DNA from: Bufo bufo
Lineage: Eukaryota; Chordata; Amphibia; Anura; Bufonidae
Length of the DNA: 64,000 nt
Direction: 5' to 3'
NCBI RefSeq assembly: GCF_905171765.1
Contig: NC_053390.1
Coordinates: 305,850,984 to 305,914,983 of the forward strand
Part shown: in pieces, positions 54,507 to 64,000 of the stretch
Layout of the letters: the number at the start of each line of letters is the position of its first letter
How positions within the stretch are numbered: position 1 is the first letter of the stretch
Program-made: the position numbers and the translations under genes
Notes under the pieces: generated by a model
Databases searched by the model: none
The model's input: only the letters and a program-made list of their open reading frames with translations
What the model was told of the DNA's origin: nothing

Positions 54507-55205
54507 AGGGTTTCTATCACTTGGTATGACATATTTAGGTGTCAGACACTAGCGATCCGCTAGTGTCTGCTCTGGCCAACCATCCTAATATGATAGGTTT
54601 TGGGGCAGCCGTTTTGCTAAAATAACAACTTATATCTATATGCTAATGAGCCTCTAGGTGCTATGGGGGCGTCATTAGCACCTAGAAGCTCCGTCTACCT
54701 TCCTAAACTGTCGCCGCCCAGCGCGTCCCTCCAGCCCGCCCATCTCCTGCTGAATGCGATCCTCTCCGTGCGCGTCTCTGTTCTGCGCATGCGCAGTGAA
54801 TGTCTGACCGCTTCCCTGCTCAGACATCTCCACTGCGCCTGTTCCTCGGAGCACTATGATGTCATCGGCGCAGGCGCAGTGGAGATGTCTGAGCAGGGAA
54901 GCGGTCAGACATTCACTGCGCATGCGCAGAACAGAGACGCGCACGGAGAGGATCGCATTCAGCAGGAGATGGGCGGGCTGGAGGGACGCGCTGGGCGGCG
55001 ACAGTTTAGGAAGGTAGACGGAGCTTCTAGGTGCTAATGACGCCCCCATAGCACCTAGAGGCTCATTAGCATATAGATATAAGTTGTTATTTTAGCAAAA
55101 CGGCTGCCCCAAAACCTATCATATTAGGATGGTTTGTTAGAGCAGACACTAGCGGATCGCTAGTGTCTGACACCTAAATATGTCATACCAAGTGATAGAA
55201 ACCCT
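54507..55205. mobile_element. T2/Kolobok-type MITE F (699 bp)
   Basis: The ends AGGGTTTCTATCACTTGG and its inverse are flanked by TTAA (54503-54506, shared with MITE E, and 55206-55209). It is an almost perfect palindrome with its centre near 54856. Both strands encode the same 124-codon peptide, which is therefore not a gene. Confidence 0.8.
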
Positions 55206-55799
55206 TTAATGTGTTATGTTATTTAGACACAGCTCTCAGCATGCTTAGCCAGTCTTCTATCTGACTGGCTAAGCATGCTGAGTGCTGTGTCCATAAATCA
55301 TAACACAGCTCTATGAAAATTACTGTTTCTAGCTGCTGTTGTCCACAGTCCACAGCAGCTAGAAAACAGTAATCTTCATATTCATGTTAAATGATCACTA
55401 TAGTGTCAGGAAAACAAAGCGGTTTTCCTGACACTATAGTGCCCTGAGGGTGCCCCCACCCTCAGGGTCCCACTCCCGTGGTCCCCCTCCATGTTGCCAA
55501 GATAGACGCCAAATGAAGGGGTAGTTGCAGGAACAAAATACTTTAATGGTATCGATAAAATATATATGTAATTAAGACACTGAGTGCAGTTCCATAAAAA
55601 GGCCCAGCAAAATCCTCAGCACCAGGCCCATGATGCTCTTAATCCGGCCCTGGGTGCAGGGAGATCTAGGTCTGAAATTACCAGAAAAATTGGTGCTTTT
55701 GTTTCCCTTCACATCTTTTCAACTATTTCAAAATGCCTTTTTATAGTGAGTTTTCTGATGAAATGATTTAGGTCTAAAAATAAATCAAATTCATTTATT

Positions 55800-57026
55800 T
55801 TGGATGATTGGCAGAAGGAAAGACCTTTAGATAGTAGTGAAATTTCACTTTTAGTTAGTACATGGCTGGATAAATTGAAAATACCTAAGGCCTGGTATTG
55901 GGGAGAAAATATTATGTATTTTAAACGCTACATTGATGACCAGATTTTTATCTGGAAAGGAGATCAAATAAGGATTGAAAGATTTATCTCCCACCTCAAT
56001 GCTAATGATTGGGGGATATCCTTTACAGGAACATACAACAGCCAAAAAATAGTTCCTAGACCTCGAGATATTCTCTAAAGATAAAGAAATTTTAACAAGA
56101 ACATTTTTCAAAAAAATCGATAGTAACAGTTATCTTGACTACACTAGCACACATTTTAAAAAATGGAAACTAAATATTCCTTTCAGTCAATTTAAAAGGA
56201 TCAGACGAAACTGTACATTAGAGGAAGATTACAAACAGCAGAGTACAATTCTATCAACCAGATTTAGTGAGAAGGGTTACCCTAAAAGTATTATTACCGC
56301 TGCATGCGATAAGGCAGTGGGACTAACACAGTTGGAATGTCTTAAACCTAAACAAAAACAAGCCAGTGAAGTTTATAACTATCATTGTAATTTTATCACC
56401 ACTTATAACCAGAGTCACAACACGGTTAAATCCATTTTAGCCAAACATTGGCACATTTTAAAAATGGACCCCATTCTTAATAAAATAATTCTAAGAGCGC
56501 CTCACGTACCCGAAAAAATATATTGGCCCCGAGCAAACTAAGGAATGTCGAAAGTAGGAGGGCCAACACCAACAGGGAAAAACCGAATAGCAGTAGGAGG
56601 TGCGGACAACCAAGATGTCTATGCTGCCCAATTATCTGACAAACAGTGTCCTTCCAGAACAAGAGTGATGGGATTTTCTATCCAATTTTGGGCAACCTTA
56701 ATTGCAATTCAACCCATGTCCTTTACATACTTGAATGTCCCTGCAATCTAATATATGTTGGACGCACTATACAAACACTTCGAAATCGATTGAACAAACA
56801 TAGATCCAACATAAAGAAGAAGTACCCGAAACATAGCGTTTCGAGACATGCTGCAGACTATCACTGAGGTTGTTCAGTGGGTTTTAAGATCACCCCAATA
56901 GAACAAATACCCGTACACCAAAGTGAAGACATCCAATATATTAGATGGCGGGAGATGTACTGGATTTTTAAGCTTAATAGCCTTAATCCATATGGTTTGA
57001 ACGAGGTGTTTGAAATTTACTTATGA
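55800..57026 (+). pseudogene. Penelope-like RT/GIY-YIG gene, right copy
   Basis: A frame from 55800 to 56078 includes YFKRYIDDQIFIWKGDQ, the reverse transcriptase catalytic motif. After a frameshift, 56080-56541 continues with the thumb and linker (SYLDYTSTHFKKWKLN, FSEKGYPKSII). The GIY-YIG endonuclease lies at 56646-57026: YILECPCNLIYVGRTIQTLR, then NRLNKHRSNI, a stop at 56865-56867, and RWREMYWIFKLNSLNPYGLN to the end. At least two frame breaks and one stop are present, so it is inactive, but it is the better preserved of the two copies at the endonuclease end. Confidence 0.88.
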
Positions 57027-57278
57027 TTATTTAAAGTCCACTAATACCAACTACCTTTTACCAAGTTCTCAGCATATTATATGCATTATATTTTTACAAG
57101 TTCTGAATATAATGGCCTCTAATCAAGTATGTATACAACATGCATCACATACATGTATATATATGGGTGTTTGTGCATATGTTTGTATATATGTATATAT
57201 ACACATGGACACTACTATAAGTAGTACACGATTTAATAATTTATTGATCATGATGTGACATATATCCACGATGTGACC

Positions 57279-57319
<41 letters not shown>

Positions 57320-57413
57320 GGAAAAAAATTACCAGCAGCACCACCAAGCCAAAAAACAGGTAGAGAAGGTGCACTGTCCGAGTATGGTAACTGGTGCTTA
57401 CCCACTAATACGG

Positions 57414-57624
57414 AATAAAGAAATCGGACTGCACTCCAGTTGAATCTTCAGTGAAAAAAGGTTTATTCACCCATAGGTGGCACAAGCGACGTTTTGGCTC
57501 GCATATGAGCCTTTCTCAAGCTTGAGAAAGGCTCATATGCGAGCCGAAACGTCGCTTGTGCCACCTATGGGTGAATAAACCTTTTTTCACTGAAGATTCA
57601 ACTGGAGTGCAGTCCGGTTTCTTT

Positions 57625-57627
<3 letters not shown>
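57414..57627. repeat. 214-bp near-perfect palindrome without spacer
   Basis: The two 107-base arms meet at 57520/57521 (CTCAAG|CTTGAG). By eye they differ at two positions only. The palindrome lies between TA microsatellites (57291-57316 and 57631-57684). The right arm contains GAGCCGAAACGTCGC after a CTTGAGAAAGGCTC hairpin. Confidence 0.9.
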
Positions 57628-57690
<63 letters not shown>

Positions 57691-57850
57691 CATACATGGG
57701 TACTACAACAATGTGAATATTATTTAATTTTTTAATACACAACCCTGTCATTTAATTTTCATTTTTGTCTTATTTTTTTTGTTCTAATATCAATATTAAT
57801 CTCTATATACAACATGTTTTACTAGTTTTAACCTCAAGTATGCTCTTTTA

Positions 57851-58054
57851 TTGTCAATCGTTTTTATTGAATATTTTCAACACAAGCGATGATTAAACAC
57901 CATCAGATATACAGAAGGTAGTTGGTCATACATACAAGTATACATAGATGGCGATGCATTACATTCAGCAATAGGTAATTTAATACATGTAAACAAGTAT
58001 TAAGTATTAAAGAGTAACAGAAAATAACAGAAAACAACAGAAAAAAATCATTGA
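57851..58054 (-). mobile_element. 5'-truncated LINE-type insertion with 16-bp TSD
   Basis: The segment is flanked by identical 16-mers CAAGTATGCTCTTTTA (57835-57850 and 58055-58070). On the minus strand it ends TTCAATAAAAACGATTGACAA, a polyadenylation-like 3' end. Long target duplications and 3' tails are typical of LINE-machinery insertions. The left Penelope copy has the uninterrupted sequence. Confidence 0.75.
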
Positions 58055-59793
58055 CAAGTATGCTCTTTTAGCGCTAGTTTCTACATTACAATTTCTAACA
58101 GTGTTATATCAAATATTCAAGTTGAATATGCTTTATGTAGCATTTGGGAGCCTTGGCAACGAGTCATGTGACCGCAGACATAGAGATCATGTGGGGTATC
58201 ACGTGACCCGACTGCCGTCGTAAACTCCCCCGGCTCCAGCGACCTTATGTCCAGGCAACAGGTGACATGACTGAAGGTAGCCACATGACAGTCACCAGTT
58301 ATGTGACAGCCTCCAGACAACGGGTCACATGATCGGAATCAGTCACATGATGGCCTCTGATTGGCAGCCTCCAGGCAACGAGTCACATGACCAGAATTAG
58401 ACACATGACAGCCACCAGTCACATGATTGCCACTGATTGGCCAGATCACTGTGTTGTATTCTAAATTACTATAGAGCTAGTCACATGAGCTATCAATTTT
58501 TATCATAGTATCATACAAATAGTAACATTTTCTTCTCTTTCTTTTACCAGGCACGAATAGTTTCTTCCACTTGCACAATCTCAAAATTCAGAACCATGGC
58601 TAGTAAAAGGAAGACAAGACTGGCAACTTCCACTCACATCAACTTCATTGGAACTGGTCGAGAAATGCTGCCTTCTGAACTCCCAACTCTCCGTGATGTT
58701 CTAAGATATGGCCTTCTGCTAAGAGAGCAGAGTGGAGAGAATGTCAGAAATTACCCAGCAGCCACTCTTGCAAAGGATGTTTATCCAAAAGTGATTGAAA
58801 AGTGGGAGCTAGCAAACAGTTGTTTTATGGTCCCAATTTTAAATTTGAGAGTCACAATCCTGAAGAAGATAGAAGAAAACTGGGAAAAGGCCAAAAACAT
58901 ATCACTTGGCAGAGGCAAACTGTGAAAGAGGCTTTCGTAGCAATATTAGGCAAGCTCTTTGACATCCTCAATTGCAAGTGTGAGATTAAGCTATGTTCAG
59001 AATTTGAGGGTCCATGTCCAGGTGGTGCTGACTGTAAACATGAAGTGCACATCTCCTGCTCTTGTTCTAAGGACATGAAGATCCCTATCAAAGAACTAGT
59101 GTTTATCAATGGTCAAAGAGAGAAGGTTGGATCTGTTGGACAGTATCAAATTGGATTACCAGATCTAGAAGAGCACAGAAGACAAATTAAAAAGCAGAAG
59201 AGGCAAGAAAATAAAGTAAGAAGAATTTCTGAAGAGTTAACATTACAGTCATTAAAACCAAATTAAGTTCTTTTCTCCGAAGAAGATGAAGCGCTAACTG
59301 ATATTGAAGATGAAGATTCTGAAGAACCTTTGCAGATACCATGTGATGATTCTGATGTACCTTCTACTTCAAGTACAAGGCAGTATAATAGATTACAATT
59401 GCGCAATGTTGCATTGCAAAGTATTAGGTATGGTGTCGGTCTACGTGCTACAGCTGCCATTACAACAGCTGCATTTTTGGATGCTGGATTAATTACTGAA
59501 GGAGACAGGAGACGTGTGGTTGATCACAATAAAGTAAAAAGGGCCCATGAAAAAGTCATAAAATCACTTGATGAAGAATGTCATGCTTGATGCCGGATAG
59601 GCAAGATTGAGTGTATCTTCTTTGATGGACGCTGTTCTGTTACAAGCAGATAATTCAAGTCATCAGTTTCCAAGTATTGTGAAAAAAGAGCATTACACTG
59701 TTTGCAGTGAGCCAGGTGGAAGGTATCTTTGCCATTTTACTCCAGAGAAAGACTTAACGAAAAAGAAACCCGCTGAAGTTATTGCTAACAATC

Positions 59794-60480
59794 TGTCACG
59801 GTGGGGAGTGGTGAAAACCCCCCACAGTTCAATGTAAAGGGATAAAGGGGAAGCAGCTAGGCCAGGACGCCGGAATAAGGGAGAAGGTCACCTCCTATTG
59901 CGTCCCTAATCCTCACCCTAACTCCTCACAGTATGAGCCGACCTGGATAGTAGGACGGCTCATACCAGGATACCTATGGCCCTGAGTCGCCCTGATAATC
60001 CCTCACATAGGAGCAGGGGAGAGATGACCTGTTCTTCCCAGACATGGATGAACAGAAGTCTCAAATGGCCTAGCAGCAGGGAAAAGGGAAGCCCAAATAC
60101 ACAGATGGAGGATTGGCAGGTAAGAACAACAAGACAACTCACTTACCTGCCGAAGCCTCCACAACTAGAACCCGTGCATAAGTACAGGAGCCTGAACACA
60201 CAGCAGGTCACAGTACAAACAACCACACAGGAAGCCAGCATACCAACTCTGCCAGAGCCCCCCATGCTCACACAGTGCATGGCAGCCCCAAGCAACGCTG
60301 CATACAGGCTAATGGTTCATCCCTCCGGGAAACCAGCCCCCTCGCGGAGGTACAACACAGGAAAAACGTCTTGCACACATGCAGGGACAAACACCAACAA
60401 CAGCCCAGACATGTAACAAACAAGACGTACAACAAACCCTGAACATAAACCCACACCAAACATACAAGTGAGGTTGGGTA
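59794..60480 (-). repeat. LTR remnant, minus orientation, right end uncertain
   Basis: It starts TGTCACGGTGGGG at 59794. The block GAGAAGGTCACCTCCTAT...CCCTAACTCC matches the inverse of the LTR at 61243-62319, so the two belong to related families in opposite orientation. No matching target duplication was found on the right and the host gene lacks sequence here, so the right boundary is approximate. Confidence 0.5.
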
Positions 60481-61242
60481 CATAGAGGATACAAGGGAAA
60501 AACTGGGAAGACCTTGATGACATTATTAGAAATTGGTCCTGTAAGCCAATCTCGGTGGTTAACAACTGCAAATAGGATTTGCCGCATATGGGTTTCAAAA
60601 CATGGCCTTAAAGGCAACAACTTGAAGACGTTGCAACTGCTTGTGGAATACATTGTTGGCGTATACTATCCCTGCAGGTTTACAATCAAATCGAAATTCT
60701 CTTGGGTGAAAGGACCCCGCCACATTCTTTATCAATTGAAGCTCCTAAAATCCCAGAAGAAGGCAGTAGCAGATATTGTTTTGCAAACAATCCAACATTT
60801 CTTGTGGTTCGCATTTAGTGAAATGGTGCTTTAGATCCTTTTATGCTCGGAAGACCAAGAAGAAAGGAAAGCAGGGGTCCAGAAGATAATGGAATTAAGG
60901 AATGAAGATGATGATACACCAGGAGACCTATCTGTTCGGCCTAGGAAAACACCTGCAGTAAATCCAAATGCAACTTCACTTTTGGAACTGATAGACTGGT
61001 CAGAAAAAGTATATGAACCTCGACTTACTTGTAAACGCAAAATATCAGAAATACGAAAGTTTGTTCAAGAGCCAATGCAAGTTCCAAAGTGGCCATGTCA
61101 TGGACAGTCCATAGAGAGGTGTGTGAAACAAGTAACAGAGGCTTCTGGCAAAGTGTATACTCATGAGAAACGAGAAGGATTTATTAGAGGTCAGGAAGCA
61201 AGCAGAAGAATGATGTCTAGAAATGAATCAAAGCAAGATATG

Positions 61243-62319
61243 TGTCACGGCCACGGTTTTGGCCGTGACTCCTTGGGAGCTGCATACAGTTGCCCGCGGT
61301 TTGGGTTGTTGTTTCAACCGCAGCTTGAGGCTTGTTGTAGTTTGCCTCAAGTGCGGTTGCCGCGGACAACAGGTATGTGTGCGGTCCCTTTGGAGTTTGT
61401 GCGTGTGATATGTATGTCTGTGTGCACTCTGTCTTATGTGTGGTGTGCACTTACATCTTCCCTTCACTGTGGTTGCCCGTGGCAACGTTTGGTTGTAGTG
61501 TGTACATGTGGTGGCAGTCTCCCGGCCTTCGGGCTGACTCCCAGGACATGCTTGCAACGCATGTCGTTGCCTGCGGCAACAGCCACAGTGTGTTCTTCAG
61601 TTGGACACTGTCTGTTTGAGTTTGTGTTTCCCTTCCCTGGTGCTGGAAGGGTTAACTCCCTTCTCAGTGTGTGTGTGACTCACTGGGTGTGTCTGACTGC
61701 TGGGTGTGGCTTCTTGGCCTATAAAGCCTCACTGTTAGCATATGTCTGTGGGTTGCTTCAGCCATGCTTAGCTGGAGCAGCCTCCTGTGTTTTCCAACTG
61801 CCAGTGAGAGCCACCCTTGTGGTTCATAAATATTATGTCACATTAAGTTTATGTTCATCTTTATGTGTGATGTCTATGTGATGGTCTGTTGGGGTTTTCC
61901 TATGTTGTTTAGTGCAGCTTATGGATCTGGATTCCTGTTTGCACAGGGATCCAGTCAGCAAGGCTGTGGCAGGTAGGTGGAACTCGGATAGTTCACCTGC
62001 CATATCCGTAAGTCTGTTTGTGTTTCCCTTTTCCCTGCAGCTTGGCCAGTGAGACCACTGTTCCTCCGTGTCCAGTAGTAACAGGCTGTCTTACCTTGAC
62101 TCCTAGTCCAGGGACCGGTCGGAGGGTGAGTTAGGGATCCGAGGTTCCGGAGCATGGGTCCTCCTACCTTAAAGGTCGGCCCATGCAGCTAGGAGTTAGG
62201 GTCAGGTTAGGGACACTTTAGGAGGTGACCTGCTCCCTAATCCTGTTGTCCTGGCCGAGCAGCCATAACATCACGTGGCATCGCACGGCTGAGGATTTTC
62301 CCCATCCTCAGCCGTGACA
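61243..62319 (+). repeat. Solo LTR (1077 bp)
   Basis: The ends TGTCACGGC and GCCGTGACA are inverted, and the 5-bp repeat ATATG flanks them (61238-61242 and 62320-62324). A TATA-like CCTATAAAGCC near 61720 suggests plus orientation. There is no internal region. A long open frame from upstream runs into it (60889-61881), but its second half is LTR sequence. Confidence 0.85.
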
Positions 62320-62335
62320 ATATGATGAATATTGT

Positions 62336-62610
62336 TGGTTGAAGCTTTTTAAAAAATTTTCACAATGTGTTTTCAGTGTTTGATAATAGAGACAGAATAT
62401 AAATAAAATTGTTTTACTTCATTAAACAACTTTTTGAGCAAATTTTTGTGGAGTTTATTCCCTTTTTTTCGGAAATGTCAATATACATTATAATCAAGCA
62501 CAAATTTACCAAGCTAAATGTTTATCAATAACGAAAAACCTTTTAAATTAGGATATTACACATCAAAAGACATATTTTTAGACCCCCTAATTTACATAAA
62601 TCCCTAATTT
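62336..62610. other. AT-rich 3' flank of the broken gene
   Basis: The stretch contains AATATAAATAAAATTG, which could be a polyadenylation region. Inverted ends of the parent element were not found. Confidence 0.35.
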
Positions 62611-63180
62611 TTATTTTTCTCCTCTAAATTGACACGCCCTATTGGGGGATGCTGTTCTGCCGCTGCAGCTCAAGAAGGGTGTGCTTTGCGGTGTACGAGT
62701 GGCTGAAGTGCATGCAAAGTTTTCTTGCCATTTTAGGATGTCTTGCAGATGGGTGGAAGACTTCAGGAACCGCTTGACAACCAGATTGAACATGTGTGCC
62801 ATGCAGGGCACATGGATCAGCCCTCCTTGACGCAGCACCAACACCATGTTCTTCCCATTGTCGGTCACCATGGTTCTGATTTTGAGTTGTCGCGGAAAAA
62901 GCAAGGATTCAATTTCTTGATGAAGTACACAGAGCTGTTACTCCCCTGTGTGACTTCGTTCACCCAGGCAAACGAGGAGTAGAACAGCGTGACACTGCTG
63001 TGACCTGCACATGTGGTATTCTGGAGGAGCACTGTGAATAGTCCCTGCAGTGGAGGCTGATGACACGGTGGAGGATGAGGATGTAGAGGCGGACATTGTC
63101 GCAGGACCAACGGCGTGAGAACGTGAAGGTGGAAGCGGCGTCACCTGGCCAAGATGCTGGTGTGGCTGGGCAGGAACCAC
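62611..63180 (-). pseudogene. hAT transposase fragment
   Basis: On the minus strand an N-terminal Ser/Thr-rich linker (62938-63180, MSASTSSSSTVSSAS) leads, after a frameshift, into TMVTDNGKNMVLVLRQGGL and HVPCMAHMFNLVVKRFLK (62611-62904). The TDNxxNM...HxPCxAHxxNLVV pattern is typical of the central catalytic region of hAT transposases. The BED zinc finger and the C-terminal dimerisation domain are not visible. The right part of the frame ends in unrelated-looking residues. This is a fragment only. Confidence 0.75.
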
Positions 63181-63194
63181 ATTTACCTACTGGG

Positions 63195-63660
63195 CTGTAA
63201 AGGACATATATTGTCCTTGACCAAGGTTACAGCTACCGACCAACTTTCCCAAAAAAGGCTGTATCACAAACAAATTTCACCACTGAATGACTAATCGACG
63301 TAATTTGGTTCATACAGAAGAAAGTCTACAATCACCTATCAATTTTCCCCATAAAGGCTGTTTCACAAAAAAATTTCACCACTGAATGGCTCATCGACGT
63401 AATTCGGTCTGTACGGCAAAAGGAGGTCTACAATCACCCATCAATTTCCCCCCAAAATGCTGTTTCACAAAAAAATTTCACCACTGAATGGCTAATCGAC
63501 GTAATTCGGTCTGTACAGCAAAAGAAGGTCTACAATAACCCATCAATTTTCCCAAAAAAGGCTGTTTCACAAAAAAATTTCACCACTGAATGGCTAATCG
63601 ACATAGTTCGGTCTGTACAGCAAAAGGAGGTCTACAATCACACATCAATTTTCCTGTATT
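63195..63660. repeat. ~101-bp tandem repeat
   Basis: Four units carry GCTGTTTCACAAAAAAATTT and CACCACTGAATGGCTAATCG, with starts at 63258, 63357, 63459 and 63561, so the period is 99-102 bases. Confidence 0.88.
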
Positions 63661-64000
63661 ATTTTTCCTATTAATACACCCCAAATAAATAAATACAGCA
63701 ATCACAATTCACCACAGAAAGGCTAATAGGACATATGTATCTATCATATTAATATACCCTGTAAATTGCTGTATTACAATGGAACTTCACCGCTCAATGG
63801 CAAATATATTAGTTTTTTGCCACTAATACATGCCAAAAAGGGCTTTAGAAGATATAACTGCACCGCTGAACGGGAAATATATTTTTCTTTTGCCACTAAT
63901 ACACGACAAAAAGGGCTTTAGAACATATAACTGCACTGCTGAACGGCAAATATATTTTTTTGCCACTAATACACGACATAAAGGGCTTTAGAACATGTAA
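63661..64000. repeat. Diverged tandem repeat, runs off the window
   Basis: Units of about 75 bases with TGCCACTAATACACGACA and AAAGGGCTTTAGAACATATA are repeated from about 63820. The earlier part (63661-63820) is a more diverged relative. Confidence 0.75.

Larger units (their letters stand above)
51116..55652. mobile_element. hAT element 3 at the Penelope junction (4.5 kb)
   Basis: The ends CAGGGCCGGATTAA and its inverse are flanked by the 8-bp repeat GGTGCAGG (51108-51115 and 55653-55660). No transposase is present. The interior holds AT-rich tandem repeats (51900-52280), an extra internal hAT-like end (52311-52320), several GC-rich palindromes and two TTAA MITEs. Confidence 0.85.
55653..58488 (+). 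mobile_element. Penelope-like element, right copy (plus)
   Basis: The copy lies head-to-head with the left one and matches its coding half, 3' part and terminal region. The terminal CATGTGAC-rich segment ends near 58488, where similarity to 45632 stops. The N-terminal half of the reverse transcriptase is missing. Inserted or embedded are a 214-bp palindrome (57414-57627), TA microsatellites and a LINE tail (57851-58054). Confidence 0.85.
58596..62335 (+). pseudogene. Broken transposon-like gene of an obscure family
   Basis: Pieces in order: ATG 58596 with LPSELPTLRDVLRYGLLLRE; a frameshift near 58806; a cysteine-rich part with CKCEIKLCSEFEGPCPGG and HEVHISCSCSKDMKIP; an acidic linker after a stop at 59264; an Ala-rich helix (GLRATAAITTAAFLDAGLIT) to 59590; after another shift FDGR, then EHYTVCSEPGGRYLCHFTP to 59793. 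An LTR and a deletion follow. From about 60520 come GPVSQSRWLTTANRICRIWV and LKTLQLLVEYIVGVYYPCRF, and a C-terminal part with KWPCHGQSIERCVKQVTEAS. A second LTR splits the last codons (SKQDM | MNIVG). I recall similar uncharacterised proteins, repetitive in arthropod and cnidarian genomes, with an FDGR block and a PCH-Q-ER-VK-VTEA ending. A DDE-type transposase is possible but unproven. Confidence 0.55.

Noticed and set aside
54663..55049. Twin 124-codon proteins on opposite strands
   Set aside because: They are identical over much of their length because the MITE is a palindrome. The same applies to the frames at 53953-54334.
57480..57560. Hammerhead ribozyme in the right palindrome arm
   Set aside because: GAAACG follows a good hairpin, but the required CTGANGA core is CTTGAGA here, so the core is not met.
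60889..61881. A 330-codon protein
   Set aside because: The first third belongs to the broken transposon-like gene. The rest is translation of the solo LTR starting at 61243.
1..64000. A single-copy host gene, operon or bacterial defence system
   Set aside because: The coding sequences that could be recognised trace to mobile elements, and the non-coding structure is vertebrate-type repeat DNA.

Overview
The window looks like vertebrate repeat-rich intergenic DNA, most probably from an anuran amphibian (frog or toad). The evidence is the mix of repeats: TTAA-flanked palindromic MITEs of the T2/Kolobok type known from Xenopus, four Tc1/mariner lineages, hAT elements with 8-bp target duplications, two chromodomain Ty3/gypsy retrotransposons, Penelope-like elements with a GIY-YIG domain, LINE tails and many minisatellites. 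I see no convincing single-copy host gene, no structural RNA gene, no CRISPR array and no bacterial operon. The species is an inference from repeat content only.

Layout. 1-1967: right part of a large foldback element ending in TTAA. 2857-3502: probable solo LTR. 3863-4033: Harbinger-like MITE. 4259-7946: two adjacent Tc1 elements, the second split by a solo LTR. 8800-9813: LINE 3' part carrying a T2 MITE. 11278-14571: hAT element with nested palindromes and a further TTAA MITE. 14592-18137: several MITEs, a LINE tail and degenerate tandem repeats. 18138-26441: a hAT-bounded unit that contains a complete gypsy element (20567-26124) and itself sits inside a MITE. 27393-28940: MITE, AT-rich DNA with hammerhead-like motifs, and a foldback repeat. 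29194-36262: a Tc1 element split by a second gypsy element on the minus strand (29521-35053) whose gag and pol frames are open. 36270-45000: foldbacks, minisatellites, a GGATCC-rich MITE and a hAT element filled by a 31-bp minisatellite. 45632-58488: two Penelope-like copies in head-to-head inverted orientation. The left copy is broken by a Tc1 and a hAT, and a third hAT sits at the junction. 58596-62335: a broken gene of a transposon-like protein family that I recognise only loosely, interrupted by two related LTRs in opposite orientation. 62611-64000: hAT transposase fragment and ~101-bp tandem repeats.

The insertion order can be read from target-site duplications: ATTGGACC (11278-14571), ATTAGGTG (18138-26441), TGTAC (gypsy-1), CAGGG (gypsy-2), TGTACATT (48667-50385), GGTGCAGG (51116-55652), ATATG (61243-62319), CTGC (6241-7297) and several TTAA sites. 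The coding sequences belong to mobile elements. Only gypsy-2 keeps long uninterrupted gag and pol frames. The other coding remnants carry stops, frameshifts or deletions. Boundaries and LTR comparisons were read by eye, without alignment or database search.
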